Below are positions 1 through 11,916 of a stretch of 64,000 nt of DNA, piece by piece. Position 1 is the first letter of the stretch, and the number at the start of each line of letters is the position of its first letter. This stretch comes from Tetranychus cinnabarinus (lineage: Eukaryota; Arthropoda; Arachnida; Trombidiformes; Tetranychidae): NCBI GenBank assembly GCA_022266195.1, contig WHVY01000003.1, positions 5,456,001 to 5,520,000 on the forward strand, written 5' to 3'. Position numbers and translations under genes: made by a program. The notes below the pieces were generated by a model. It made no database searches. It worked only from the letters and a program-made list of their open reading frames with translations, and had not been told where the DNA came from.

Positions 1-2490
1 CCAGATCACATTTTAAACTCTTCACTTTTCCCAGTGCAATAAGTTCTCAATCTCAACTTCTCTAGACAAGTTGAGTACAAATTGATGACAACAAATGTGC
101 ATCTCATGAGGCAGACAAACAGAAATGAAATCAAACAAAAAATTCGTCGAAGATTTCAATTAATCCAGATCATTCGTATCAGGTGCAATCAAACCTTCGA
201 ACCTTAACATCGCAACGATCCATCGTCGATAGCCTCGAATGATCCACCCAACCATTTCGATTGAAAATGCGCAAAAAAATGATCGCTTAGAATCGATCAT
301 CGAAATGCTTCTGAAAAACCATTTGTTTCTAAACGCTTTCAGTGTGACATAATAACTACTAGCACTCATCAACTTTGCATCAAAGTTCATGCATTCAATC
401 AGTCAGTGGAAAGAAGTGAATAATTTCAATCTCAATCGAATAGCGTCTTGGACATTCTTCATCGTCAACGACAAAAATTGTCTAGACTTTTCCATTTACG
501 CTTCGCAAAATTGAATTTAGAAAATTGAATTTACTCTTTTTTCAAGAGAAGCGGTAATTTTCAATGTAACCAGAATGAACTTAACAGAACTTTTCATGGC
601 ATTCACTGAGTTTCACATATTTTCATTACCTGTCTTATTATAATTTAAACGTCAATCAAATTTCGCCAGTCAATTTGGACTCTTGATGATGAAAATGGAA
701 CACGCAAAAAAAACAAAAAATGGATAAAAAATTTGCTCATTTCTTTCAAGCTCAACCTTGGAGTTGCTCTTGTAATAATATATTTTCATTATCATCAGCT
801 TCTTTGCTTGACAAGAATAAAGTTTATTTAATTTAGTTATTCAATTGATAATTTTATCAACTCACTGGTTATACAACTATACAATTAAGTAAATCAAATT
901 ATATATGAAAAAACGTTTTTCTCCTTGTTTCCCATTCCAAGCTTGTTGTGTAAAAAAACTTTGAACCAAAATTATTTTATTCATTTAATATTAACCTGTT
1001 TTTACATTTACATGTTGACAGAATTATGTTATTATAATAATCATTATTTCAACTTGTTGTTTGATTATTTAATGAGTTGTATAAAGAAGATTGAATAATG
1101 TACAAATAATGTTTCATTCAATTCACTTTTATTGCTTTTCTATTCACTTTCCTCAATCAGGGTTTATTTACCCAATTTTGTTCACTCCACATCAGCTCAA
1201 TGATACGAATTGGGTTAACAATTCTGACAATCTCAAACATGATAAAGCTTTGCATGATTCAAGGTATGAAAATTATCATAATGATAAATGCGAAACAAAT
1301 TGGCATCTTTTATTGTTGAGAGCAAATTCATTTTTCAACATTTCCTTCTGCTTCTTGGCAATATAAATGTTTGCATATTCAACTTTATTTCATGATTCAT
1401 GACTTGTCTTACATCATTGAACTGGAAAAGGTTTATTCAACTATTCAAAAGATATTCACAGATTTAGGCTTATTATCGTTGGAAAACATGAAAATAGCAT
1501 TCTTTACTCTTAATCATTTTCTTAATGAAACCAATTGTTGCTGCATCGACTATCAAATTAACTTTACATTATCTGAATTCAGTCATCTGCAGTTTCATTC
1601 TGATCATTCCAATGATCATTAAGTGCTTTAAGGATAAGATTAAAATTTAAAGTCCATGTGAAATGTTGTAGAAGCAAAAGCAGCTGTGATTACTTTAGCT
1701 TTTAATTGTCTTAAACTGTTGGATTGGATAAGATGATAAAAAATTGAAAATCCAAATGAATAACAAATGTTCGTGTGTGAAGTGACTTGAATTGTTGCAA
1801 ATGAACTTGTGTGTTAAATATTGTGCACATCAGACATTTGAAACAAGTTTCACCTGAAAGATTGTCCAAATTGAAACTAGCCAAGACCAACTTTACCAAC
1901 TTTTCTTGGTACTTTTGGATGACAAGTCTGATGAAACCAGGTTGAGTTGACACGAAAAGAGACTCAAAATTACACTCTATTTAACCTATCAGTTGGTATT
2001 GTCAGTTGACCTAGTCTCACACTACTTCAGGTTGTAACTTTTATCCAGTCAAGCATACTCTTGATCCTGCATCAAATAATCATTCAGCTAATGTAAAAGA
2101 TGTTAAGAAGCGAATAAGCTCGCAACGAGAAGAGTGATAACTGGAAATAGAGTCGAAGCAATTCAGGTGACATTCATTTCACTGTTCAGGGTCAAAATAA
2201 TTCAAGGTCATTCTGATAAAATTTCAAGTCGCATCAACAGTATTCCAAAAAAATACATTTATCTCTTGAATGGTGCCGATTATTGATTTAAAACAAACAT
2301 CTAACCAGAAAAGATTCTCCATAAAAAAGACCTGAAACGTGAATCAGAAGACGGACAACAGAACAAACATGAAAGACTTGAAGACCGTGAAGTAGCAAAA
2401 ATGACTATCAATTGAATCGTCGAATAATTTTTAGGCACAAAAGTCCAAAATTCTTTTAGTTGTGAAGTTACAATGCATTGTATATGCAGT
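1..2490. other. AT-rich non-coding sequence
   Basis: Both strands show only short ORFs without family resemblance, domain motifs or plausible splice continuity. No tRNA, rRNA or long repeat is visible. It may be intergenic, or distant 5' intron or regulatory sequence of the receptor gene that begins before 11.9 kb. Confidence 0.5.
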
Positions 2491-2496
2491 GCTGTT

Positions 2497-2930
2497 TTTC
2501 CCTCTCAGGCCTATTTAAGAGGGAACAGATTAAGGTTAGAACCATTGACTTCCGAAAGTTGAAACCTTCTAGTTCAGTGTTCAAGGTTCACGGTTACTCG
2601 TTTATTTGACCTCTAAATGACATTTGAAGATAAATTGTCGGAAACTGCCAACTTTTTTACCCAAATTGGGCTTTGCTTCAAATGGATAACTTTAATGCTT
2701 GAGAAGATACACGAGTTTACTCGAAGACTAAACTTGCCCAACTTAAGTTTACTTAAAAACTAAAATCTTTCGGTGCAAGCATCAGCTAAAGTAGGAAGGT
2801 TGATATTTCAGAAAATCGCCCTTAAATGTCAGAGGTCGAATAAACGAGTAATCTCCAATAAACTTGAAAAACCGAACGTGAAGTTCATGGTTCAAACCAT
2901 CAATTGCTCGTGAGTTGTGACCGTGAACAG
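2497..2930. repeat. Imperfect inverted-repeat (foldback/MITE-like) element
   Basis: A left arm at about 2593-2627 (reading TTACTCGTTTATTTGACCTC) is the near-exact reverse complement of a right arm at about 2822-2853, with roughly 195 bp between them. Weaker complementarity continues outward: 'ggttcacgg'-like bases on the left against 'cgtgaagttcatggttc' on the right. A separate small hairpin (CCCTCT...AGAGGG) lies at about 2499-2523. There is no coding capacity, so a non-autonomous DNA transposon or decayed foldback element is the likeliest reading. Ends and target-site duplication were not resolved. Confidence 0.5.
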
Positions 2931-5925
2931 AGTAAAACGCACTTTACAAGCAACGTATCCACTCGACTTTATAAAACATTTGAAATCATTTTTCATGTTT
3001 ATTTAGCAATTTTCATTTACTTGATAAATTCATTTTCAATTAACTTTCAACTGTTAATGTACTGAAAACAGAAAAAAGGCAGAAATGAAATCGCATGTGA
3101 ATCATTTACTCGATCAATTCTGATTGATGATATTTTTATCTTGAAAAGGTTCAGTACTAAAAACTATCTTTACCTTTTTACACAACATACAAAATAGTTT
3201 TTTGCAAATTTTATGGTTCATATTTTATTATAAACTTTATTCAAGAATAATAATGAGATAATGAAGTATTCAGGAAAAAAACATGATAACAGAATAGCAA
3301 ATAACAATTCTCTGGTTGATAAATCATTAAAATAATAAGAGCATTTTCCGTGGCAAACAGAAAAAAGTTGCTATTCAGACGGAAAAGGTAACTATAGATA
3401 ATCATATTGATGCTAATGAATCCTAGATTCATGTTATCTGATGTTATTTTTGTTCTTTACCTGTTCATTATCATCATAATCATAAAGTTTCTTGAGTTTA
3501 ATGGCAACCTTTTTATTCATTTACTTTGTAATAATTTCATTGTGAGAGAAAACTTTTTCTCTCGTGACTTTTTCTCTTCAAATGAGACTGAATTTCGAAA
3601 TCAAAACACTTTCATTCCAAGCACATGCGAAATGAAGTTCTCAAAAAACCCCCAAATTCGACTCAAAAAAGTTCCAAGGAATGTTTCAGAAGATCTCGAA
3701 TCAGGTCAATTTTGGACTTGAAATTTTGAGAGTTTTTCCCTTTTACTTTTCATGTTAACCGGAAGATGAAATAACTTGAAACGTTTGCAGAAGTGAAACT
3801 CGAGAAATGAAAATAAACAATAACAGAATGCTCACTGGGAGTGAAAACTCCAAGTTTGGAGTGAAATGTTTTCTTTTGCAAGGCAAAGGTTCAAATGTTG
3901 AAGCAAAAAGACAAATTCAGCAAATGTGAGACTTGAAATTGTTTGCTTCTTAATTATGATAATAAATCTTAATTTGGAATGAAAATATCAAAATGAAAAG
4001 GCAAAAAAAGGTGAAGATAAATAAATTATTTTGTTTCAATATTTATAACTGCAACATTACAATGGAAATGTTTTACATTTTGTTTACCTTTTTCTGAATG
4101 ATTAAATATGTTTAATATTAATGACTTTTAATAACAAAATGAAAAGATTAAGGTTAATGTAGATAAGCTTGAAAAGTAACTGTAAATTATTTGCTTATTC
4201 ATTGGGGTTCGTTTTGAGCTATTAAACATTCCCAGAGTTATTAAGTTGTTCATCTTTGGACAAACTAAACCCATGAGTTGATCTCACAGATGAAAAGGTC
4301 AAATTTGAATCTTTAAAGAAGCTCAGAAAATGAAAATGTGAACAAATGATGAGATTAAGTTGAAAAATTTCAAAACTTCTCGAGTTGAGGATTCCTTTTT
4401 TGATGAGCAAACCAAATCATGTAAGATTGAGACAATTAAAAGATTGAAATGAAAAAACAAAGTTGGATAAAAGTTGAGAGTAAACTGTGTGAAACTTGAA
4501 AAATGTTGAAAAAACTCATTATTTTTCTGTTGTGATACTTTTTTGTAATACATTTTGATCCCTTTTGTACCCATTGTTGTGCCACTTGCTTTTTGTTTTT
4601 ATTGTTATTACCTTGGACTTACACCAATTGCTGACATTACCGATTAAGCTTATTTTTCAAGATTGGGAATAACCGATTCAGCACATTTCCAGGCTCAGCT
4701 TATTATCACATTATTATTACCATTGTTGTCCATTGATATTGATCAATGTTCATCTTATAAATGGGTTTCTTTTACAGTCAATAGTACAGAGAAATGAGTC
4801 CAGAAACTGATATCATGACCAAACTGATGAGCTTCTTTTCATAACCTTTTTATGCGACTTTTACTCCATTTGATAAGGTAAAATATGATTCTCATTTGAA
4901 GAGATTTTCCTTTGATTATTCCGAATGTCCATAAAGATTCGTTTAATGAACCAGAAAAGTGAGCCAACATGAGGCAAACATCAAGTCAGGTTAAATATAA
5001 GTTATGAGATGAAAATTTTGTCATCCAATCGATGGCAGAAATCGTCAAAAACTCTAAATCGAAAGGAAAATCTCATATTTTTATTTCGATCATTTTCTTT
5101 CATCGAAATTTTGGGTTCATTAAAAAATCATAAAATCTTTTGACTCAGTCCCTAAAACTTATTTTATTTTTGGATGTGGGTTAATTTGAATGACTGGGAA
5201 ACTCGAATCGAATGGTTGCCATTAAAGTTTCGAATTGACCAAACTCTTCATTTTTTGCCTCTTAATAGCGTAATAAATGTTATCTAAAAAACAATTCAGT
5301 CTATTTTGTTTGCCTATTCTGTAACTTTGACATTGACATGAAATTGTGATAGTCGACGTTTAAATTCGAGTGTTGAGTATAAACTGTCAACGAGGTGAAC
5401 ATGTGAAACATGTAATCATGTAAATATCATGATAATGATTGAACAATAGCGGAATTTACACTCAAAATTTTACCATTCATTCAAAGTTTACTCAATAAAC
5501 GTCAAGTGAAAAAGCAAAGGAAAGTAAAGCCCTAAATTGTTGCAACAAATGAAGCAGCAAAAAAAGTTGACACACTTTCCAAGGAAAAGTTTTTCTTTAA
5601 AATTCGAAACAAAATTGGACCGAAACCAAAATGAAAATGTCTATTAAATTATCATCAGTTATTCATCGAATGAACTCTTTCCATGTAACATATTTTCTCA
5701 TGAACTTTATTCAGTTTGATTGATAGCCTTAAGCCTGTTTCATTGTCATTAATGCAGCTAATAATATTCATGTTTGAACCATTTCATGGTTTTCCATGTT
5801 GAAGATTTTATGAGCTTCATGGAAACAATTGAAAAGCAAACATTTTTAATGAGAAGTAGAAACGAAGATAATTTATTAATATCATGAATCATCTATGAAA
5901 CTGGGAAGTTTTAGAATCAAAAATC
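2931..5925. other. AT-rich non-coding sequence
   Basis: Only short ORFs without recognisable similarity. A 104-codon + strand ORF at 3407-3721 has a hydrophobic Ile-rich stretch but no homologue I recognise and no splice context. I see no RNA gene. Confidence 0.45.
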
Positions 5926-5929
5926 CAAA

Positions 5930-6260
5930 TTCAAGGTATGCTTTTCAAATTTATTGTCGCAAATAGGCATCTGCACCCAAATAAATGCAGATACCTATTC
6001 ATATGCCGTTTATTACTTGGCGATAAATATGGTATAAATTTTTTGGGCATATCATAATTTTTTATTCTTAATGAGAATAATTCTTGGGAATAAATATTGT
6101 CTCCCATGATCAATACAGTAATCACCATCGCCTGCAATAGCCTTTCTCCATCGATTTTGAGGCCAAAAAGAAGGCTTTGTCGGTTTTGACGGCTTGTCGA
6201 TCTTCATAGACTTTTCAGTCGAGATGATAAGAGAGCGTGGAATAACCTATGCGCAAAAAG
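5930..6260 (-). mobile_element. Possible mariner-type transposase C-terminal remnant
   Basis: Read on the minus strand around 6110-6190, one frame gives WRKAIAGDGDYCID, which resembles the 'RW..vi...GdYf' end of mariner transposases. The frame is broken on both sides. A 14-bp imperfect palindrome (5962-5975 against 5986-5999, AATAGGCATCTGCA) lies downstream. The similarity is short, so this is a weak call, but other transposase debris lies 2 kb away. Confidence 0.3.
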
Positions 6261-6450
6261 TTTGGGCAACAGTGGCGAGTTTTCGATCCATAATGGGAAG
6301 ATGCAATATCTAACCAAAAATAACTCGACGGCCTTGATTTTTCTTTATGAATGGAACGAGTCTTTTTTTATGCACTCATCAAAGATATATTGTTAAAGGT
6401 AAAATGCATAAAAACCGGTTTATTTTCAATAAACAATAAAACATCAACTA

Positions 6451-7060
6451 AGGGTCAAAAACGGGTTTATTCTTAAAGGATCAAGTGTCAAGAGACTACA
6501 ATGTCAAGGTTCTTAAGACCTTTCAAAGGGCTTGCGAAGGTGTTTAACCAACAACCAATAAGATACGACCAAGAGAGTCCTCGTTGGGGTCATCTTTCAT
6601 AAAGTATCCTCATATATCCCGGGCCCCTGCAAGTAAACTGTCCTCAGTTCTTTAAACAATTGTTCATTAGTCCGATTCATCTTTTATTTCTTCCCATTTT
6701 TATTTGAGATTGAAAATTATCAGCCAAAAGTAAGTAATAAAACCAGTTCTCGATGTGAGAGCTCGATGTGAAACCTCGAAGTGAGTTAAACTAAAAGTTA
6801 AATTTTTTTCTGTTTTGTTTTTGCAGTCATGAGTAAAATTGTAAACATTAATGCTCGTCCACTAACTCGTTCGCGTTCGAAAAAGCTCATATCGACCGTA
6901 GGATTAACAACAACCATTGAAAAGGCAATCGATATTAATGAACCTTCGGGATCCGGTCTCCAGAAAGCAACAAAGTCCTCAAAATCAAAGAATTTAAGAA
7001 AAGGTCCATACATAGAACCTGATAGTGACGATGAAGAAACTGTCGAAAATACACCTAAGG
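6451..7060 (+). mobile_element. 5' segment of a mobile element, copy A (+ orientation)
   Basis: Bases 6451-6650 match, with many substitutions, the reverse complement of about 7770-7970. Shared landmarks are GGGTCAAAAAC, ACCAACCAAT, CTCGTTG.GGTC and a CCGGGC motif. Downstream is an ORF from ATG 6829 to the stop at 7081-7083. It begins MSKIVNINARPLTRSRSK and has a later LTTTIE block and an acidic run. It resembles the start of the opposing copy (TSAKPHTRARSKLTTTIE). A canonical acceptor (ttttgcag) lies just before the ATG, with a possible donor (aagtaagt) near 6730, suggesting a 5' UTR intron. The family is not identified. The copy stops at the 25-bp tandem repeat, so it is 3'-truncated. Confidence 0.45.
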
Positions 7061-7110
7061 TCATACACCACAGTAACACCTAAGGTCATACACCACAGTA
7101 ACACCTAAGG
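7051..7110. repeat. 25-bp tandem repeat, 2.4 copies, at the convergent junction
   Basis: The unit (ACACCTAAGGTCATACACC followed by ACAGTA) occurs at 7051-7075 and 7076-7100, with a partial copy at 7101-7110. The repeats are identical. They sit where the + and - oriented element copies meet and extend ORFs on both strands, so they probably arose at the rearrangement junction. Confidence 0.85.
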
Positions 7111-7970
7111 TCCCCAGTTTATTACCAACTCTGTAGTCCTCATCCGGGGTAAACGTTCCTTTACCTGGACAATTGGCCCCACACTCCATCTTTTTGGTAT
7201 TGCAAACATGGCCCGGTGCACCAGCTTTCGTGCATCGTCTTTGGTGACGGTATTGATTCGATTTATTGGCGACATGCATGCCACACCATCTACACTTATA
7301 AACGCAATCCTCCACAGCTTCCAAATGTTCCGGATTCTCCAAATCTGTGAGTTCTATCCAGTTGTTATCAAGGCCTTGCGGAATCTTTTTAGTCCAATTG
7401 TGAACGCGCTGTGGTGCCATCAAACAATCGGCAAACCTTACCCGCAAGCGATAGTTTTCAGCAACAGTGGGCCCCAATGTACCCAGATCCGACAACAGCT
7501 TTATAATCATATTCTACGTCAGCAACGGACGCAATCAAGCGTCTTTGAGGTCTATTTTCAGGGGGATCCAAATCAACACCCATTAAAGCTGCTGGCAAGA
7601 CATTATTGTCGATTTCTATTTCACAAGGCTCGATGGTGGTCGTTAACTTTGACCTTGCACGGGTATGAGGTTTTGCCGAGGTATTCACATAAAAAGACAT
7701 TGTTGGAAAGCAGGAAAATGAAAAAATACAATACAATTTCAAACTAGACGATGAAAGAAAACTGTGGTCAGTTTAACCCAGGAGCCCGGTATATGTAAGG
7801 GTCATTCTTAAAAACGACCACAACGAGAACTCCTTGAAAGTTCCTGATTGGTTGGTGCTGTAAACACTGTTTAAAACCTTTAAAAACCTTAAAACTCTTA
7901 AGTTGAGGGGTCCTTCTTAGTAACCTTATAAGCTTCTTAAGAATAAAGATTACTTTTGTTTTTGAGCCTT
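7111..7970 (-). mobile_element. Mobile element copy B (- orientation) with a C2HC zinc-finger protein fragment, frameshifted
   Basis: The minus-strand ORF from ATG 7700 (an upstream in-frame codon gives 7742) begins like copy A (TSAKPHTRARSKLTTTIE) and ends near 7458. It overlaps a second frame at 7510-7061, so one frameshift separates them. The second frame carries a C-x2-C-x12-H-x3-C finger (YKCRWCGMHVANKSNQYRHQ, then RRC) in a Cys-rich context. A zinc finger near the N-terminus is common in retroelement and transposon proteins, but no polymerase, integrase or transposase domain is present to name the family. The flank 7770-7970 pairs with copy A's flank. This is a broken gene. Confidence 0.45.
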
Positions 7971-8058
7971 TGACTCACTTCTCACTTTTAAAAATTGACG
8001 CATGACAATATTTCTGAATATATTGCTCCTTTTAAACATAAAAATAGATTTGCGAAAT

Positions 8059-8890
8059 TCACAATTCGCTAATTGCGGCCAAAATTAATAATTTTTTCCC
8101 GAATTCTTGAGCTCTGAACTTCACATGATTTGGAACAGTATCTTCATCTGTGCAAAAGTTAAACCTGCTACCATAAAAATTATGTCCATTAAGATCGAAG
8201 TAGGTCTCATCATCCATTCTAGGGAGTCTGCAATTCAATGAAGAAGTCAATCTCGGCAATCTTTCGGGTTTCACGTTCGCTTGTTTTTCCGAAACTTTTG
8301 GCAATTTTTGACGTCATTTAACTTTAACCCCAAGATTTTGCAAAATATCTTTGGCAGTATGATGGCTAAAATTCAATTTCCTACCATTTTTCGATAGCCT
8401 GGAAAAACTTTGGCATCAGTCATCCTCATCACTGCTTGCGTAATCTTTATTTTGGGTCGACCATCTTGTTTATCGAGAAAAAGTTCGCACTGTATTGGGC
8501 CTCGACAATCCCACTAGATACAAAGCATTACCTTGTCATGTTGGTCTATTTTTGGAACAGCCTGTGCAGGTACACCGGGTTCTAACCATTAATATTTATG
8601 CCAGGAGTTTGTTTTGTTTTTGATCGCCTTGATCATTCAAGGTTTTGGTGAATCTCGATAGACACCATCTTTCAAAAACCCCATAAGAAAAAATTACAAG
8701 GATCTAGATGGAGGCCATTCAATGCCACCTCAACAAAACTTTGGGTATCCCAAACCAATAACATTGTTACCGAACTTACTATGGAGTGTCTTGGACACTT
8801 GCCTAGTTCGATGTGGTATTGAGATATTTTGAATGCATACAGTATTTTTCGTTTGTAAAAGTGTACTTTTTCAAATGAAAAAGTCATAAT
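8059..8890 (-). pseudogene. Tc1/mariner-superfamily transposase remnants, shuffled and frameshifted
   Basis: The minus-strand ORF 8304-8059 contains RMDDETYFDLNG followed by KKLLILAAISEL. This looks like the first catalytic Asp block of Tc1/mariner DDE transposases (DDE/TYF ... hydrophobic strand ... AIS). Another minus-strand frame near 8480-8570 gives HDKVMLCI, a stop, then WDCRGPIQCELF, the mariner-type 'v.lcvWWD..G.i..ELL' block. Near 8640-8710 a third gives LDPCNFFLWGFLKDGVYRD, the 'P.L.P.DFFLWG.LKd.VY' block close to the last catalytic residue. Several stops and frame changes separate them, and the C-terminal block lies 5' of the central one. They must therefore come from rearranged or nested copies. 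No intact transposase remains. Confidence 0.6.
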
Positions 8891-9217
8891 CTTCGCACAG
8901 ATTTAAGCTTCTTCAAATTTAAGCTTTTTAATTCCTTCGTTTTCAAAACAAAAAGTCCTCTTTGCAATTGAAAAAGTCCATAGCTTCAATTCCTTAAGAT
9001 ACCCGATGGGCAGTTTGTGAACTTAAGCTTAGTCTCGGAGAAAAACAGTCTAAGTTCTGTCCAATTTTAACTATCGACTTTTTCAATCGAAAAAAGGACT
9101 TTTTGTTTTGAAAACGAAGGAATTAAAAAGCTTGAATGTGAAGAAGCTTAAATCTGTGCGAAGATTATGACTTTTTCATTTGAAAAAGTACACTTTTACA
9201 AACGAAAAATACTGTAT
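8837..9217. repeat. Near-perfect inverted repeat (arms about 140 bp, spacer about 96 bp)
   Basis: The left arm 8837-8979 and right arm 9076-9217 are reverse complements with only a few mismatches (for example TTAAATTTG against CTTGAATGTG). Both encode the shadow peptide start MTFSFEKVHFYKRKIL on opposite strands. The spacer has no coding signal. The element abuts or overlaps transposase debris on its left, fitting a foldback or MITE-type element, or terminal inverted repeats of an internally deleted transposon. Confidence 0.85.
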
Positions 9218-11916
9218 CTTACAAATATCAGTACGCTTAGTCCCATCCCAGAGTGGATTGACAAACAAAAGAAATCGTACGAATTAGCTGAAATACCCTG
9301 TATTTACAATATTGCAAGAGTGAAGAAAATTTGTCAATTTAATCTTTTCTTAAAATTAATTATTCAGTTTGTTTTCTTAAGCAAAGTTTAATCAAAAATT
9401 GTCTTCAGAAGTTTCAAGCTTCCTTGAACAGCCAAATTGTTCTCATTGTTTTACCGTTTATCATTTTGAAGGCAACCTAAGCATAAAATAATTGATTCAT
9501 TGTAATGTCACAAATCAGTTGTCTCATCATTAGTTTAATGTATGCTTGGCAAGTTTCATTTATCCTTGTACCAACAGTAAATAAAGTGTTGACAATTTGA
9601 TGAGAAAAAACAAAACTTAATCTGGATATTAATATGAATTTGAAAATGCCAAGAAATTGAGCAAATTGATAATCATGAAACTACCTAAACAATTGAACCT
9701 TTTCAAGTGAAAAGTTAAATAAGAAAAATGTTCTGAAAAATTCAAATTTCCTTCGAAACAATCGTTTCTCAAGTTTTGCCTTCGAGTTTCTAATGGATAA
9801 ACAGTAACATGGTTTAATTAAAAAAACTAACTCAATCTACTGAATCGATGAAACGTTAACAATGAACATGCAGAGTGAAGGAAGGAGCAAAGATTATCAT
9901 TTGATTGAATTAATTAAACTTGCAATTATTGGCTTCAACTTTTGCCAAGTTTATTGTGAATTTTCGTCGACTTTAATTTGATATCATTTTAATTGATACA
10001 AAGTTTTACAATTTGCGATTTAATGAAAAACAAGAAACTGGTGCAACATTGATTAACTTTTCCTGAAGCTTCGCTTTCTGTTGATTCATTTTTCGTTGCC
10101 TTTTTTATTAATAAAAGTTGACAGTCTCATTAGATTCATTAGAGTATTAAGTTTACTCAAAATGCTTGACATAATTGGGAGCATGAAAAGTCTAACAAAA
10201 GGCAAACTTTCATATTCATAATGTGTTGATATGATAATGATAATAGTAATATTTTGATGGTGATAATGATGATTATGGTAATAATAATAATTAGATAACC
10301 ATAGTAGAGCTAATGTGTTGATAAATGATCAAAATTTTAGGCGATAATTAAAGTTAACCTGAACAAGTTGAATAAACTTTTGCTTCTTTTTTAGTCTTTT
10401 CTTTACCATTTTTGTTTCATCACTTTCACAGCTATTTCCAATTAATATATTCACTTAACAGTGACAACACTTTTAGATGAATAGTTAATCAATAGGAAAG
10501 GCGCTATTCTTGTTTAGTCTACTTGTGTCAATCAAAGTAAAATGCATTATTAATTGATGGACAATTGAGATTGCGATCAACAAACATCTATTATCTTATG
10601 GAACTTTTACTCTTTAGATTATTTTCATTCAATTTTTGTACAAATTTTCTGTTGAATTATTTTGTCTAACTGAAATTAAGGAGCCATTAACAGTTTTCAT
10701 GAAAGCTTATCTTGTTCCGGTGTTCAGTTGTTAAGATAATGTTTCGAATTCAATCAAACTCGAAGATAATGAAAATTTAGCTCGAAGCTTTTGGTATGGA
10801 TAGCAATAGGGAAAAGAGTTATTGCAAGCCTTATTATCATGCAACTAAATGAGTCTAAAACATTTGACCAAAAATAAATATAAGAGCCGATAGTCTGATG
10901 ATCAGGACTCTGCGATACATTGGTAAAGATATAAACCTCAAACATGAAAATTTTCAATGGCTCAATGAAGTTAACAAGCATTTAATTTTGTCTCATTTTC
11001 ATCATCAATACGTTGTATCACTATAAATAGACAACAGGGAGGAAAGTTAAGATCATTAATCATGTCCAACCAATAACTAATCTTTGAACACATCGTTAAC
11101 GTTCAGCCAATTTATCGATCAGAACAACTCGACTCACCTGCGATACCTACCTCAAGAAGACTGAAACTGTATGATAAATTGGTTTCATTTTTTTAGAAAC
11201 TCTTTTTGCTCCTTTGTTTATATTTTAGAGCAAAAATGATGAGTTGACATTTGAAATGGTTTGGACAAGAGTTGGTCGAAAAGCTTTTTGAGTTATGAAG
11301 TAAAGATTTGAGACAGATTCCTATAATGTTGACTTGTTGAACATTTGCAACCTTGCAAGGTGTCCAACTATTTCTTTTGATTCGGATAAACTCATGGCAA
11401 TCAATTATATCAGTTGAATGAAAGCAAGCTGTACACAGTGGTTGTTATTGACAGATTTAATTGTCAAATTATCATCAAAGGTAAAGTTGACACTTAAACT
11501 TGACAAATGAGATTATCAAAGTCTTTTGATAATTGGGTAAATCAACTAGGATAACCAAGTTTATCTCTGGTTTGGTTATTTTCATGGGTATTCAGTAAGA
11601 TTAATATGGAAAAGGAAAACAATTTTCATGTAAACAGTTGGCCGTATAATAACAAACCATTTACACAACAATGGCAAACCTTTTCTGGTTTGAAAAAAAA
11701 ACCAAGAAAATAAAAATAATTGTTGATTTATCGCAATCAAAGAGTTTGAATGTTGATTCAAGCATATCAAAGTAAATGTTAAAGGTTCATTTCACGCTCT
11801 CCAATAATCCTGATGAAAGCAAGAAGAAGAAAAAACAGAATCGAGTTTTCAACGTTTCATTCAGTCACAAAATTCTGAAAATAACCAAAAATCTTTTTCT
11901 CTTAATCCATTTACAG
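9218..11916. other. AT-rich sequence upstream of the first receptor gene, no gene recognised
   Basis: No ORF with family resemblance. The signal-peptide exon of the first nicotinic receptor gene must lie here or further upstream but could not be fixed. Exon 2 starts in phase 1 and no upstream ATG exon with a matching phase-1 donor was found by eye. Confidence 0.45.

Noticed and set aside
7208..7747. 179-codon + strand ORF opposite the zinc-finger fragment
   Set aside because: It is the antisense shadow of mobile-element copy B, whose minus-strand frames have the recognisable motifs.
11418..11480. Candidate signal-peptide exon for receptor 1 (MKASCTQWLLLTDLIV, donor GTAAAG)
   Set aside because: It ends in phase 0, whereas exon 2 of gene 1 matches the 140-bp, phase-1 exon 2 of gene 2. 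Using it would need a different acceptor and the hydrophobic core is weak.
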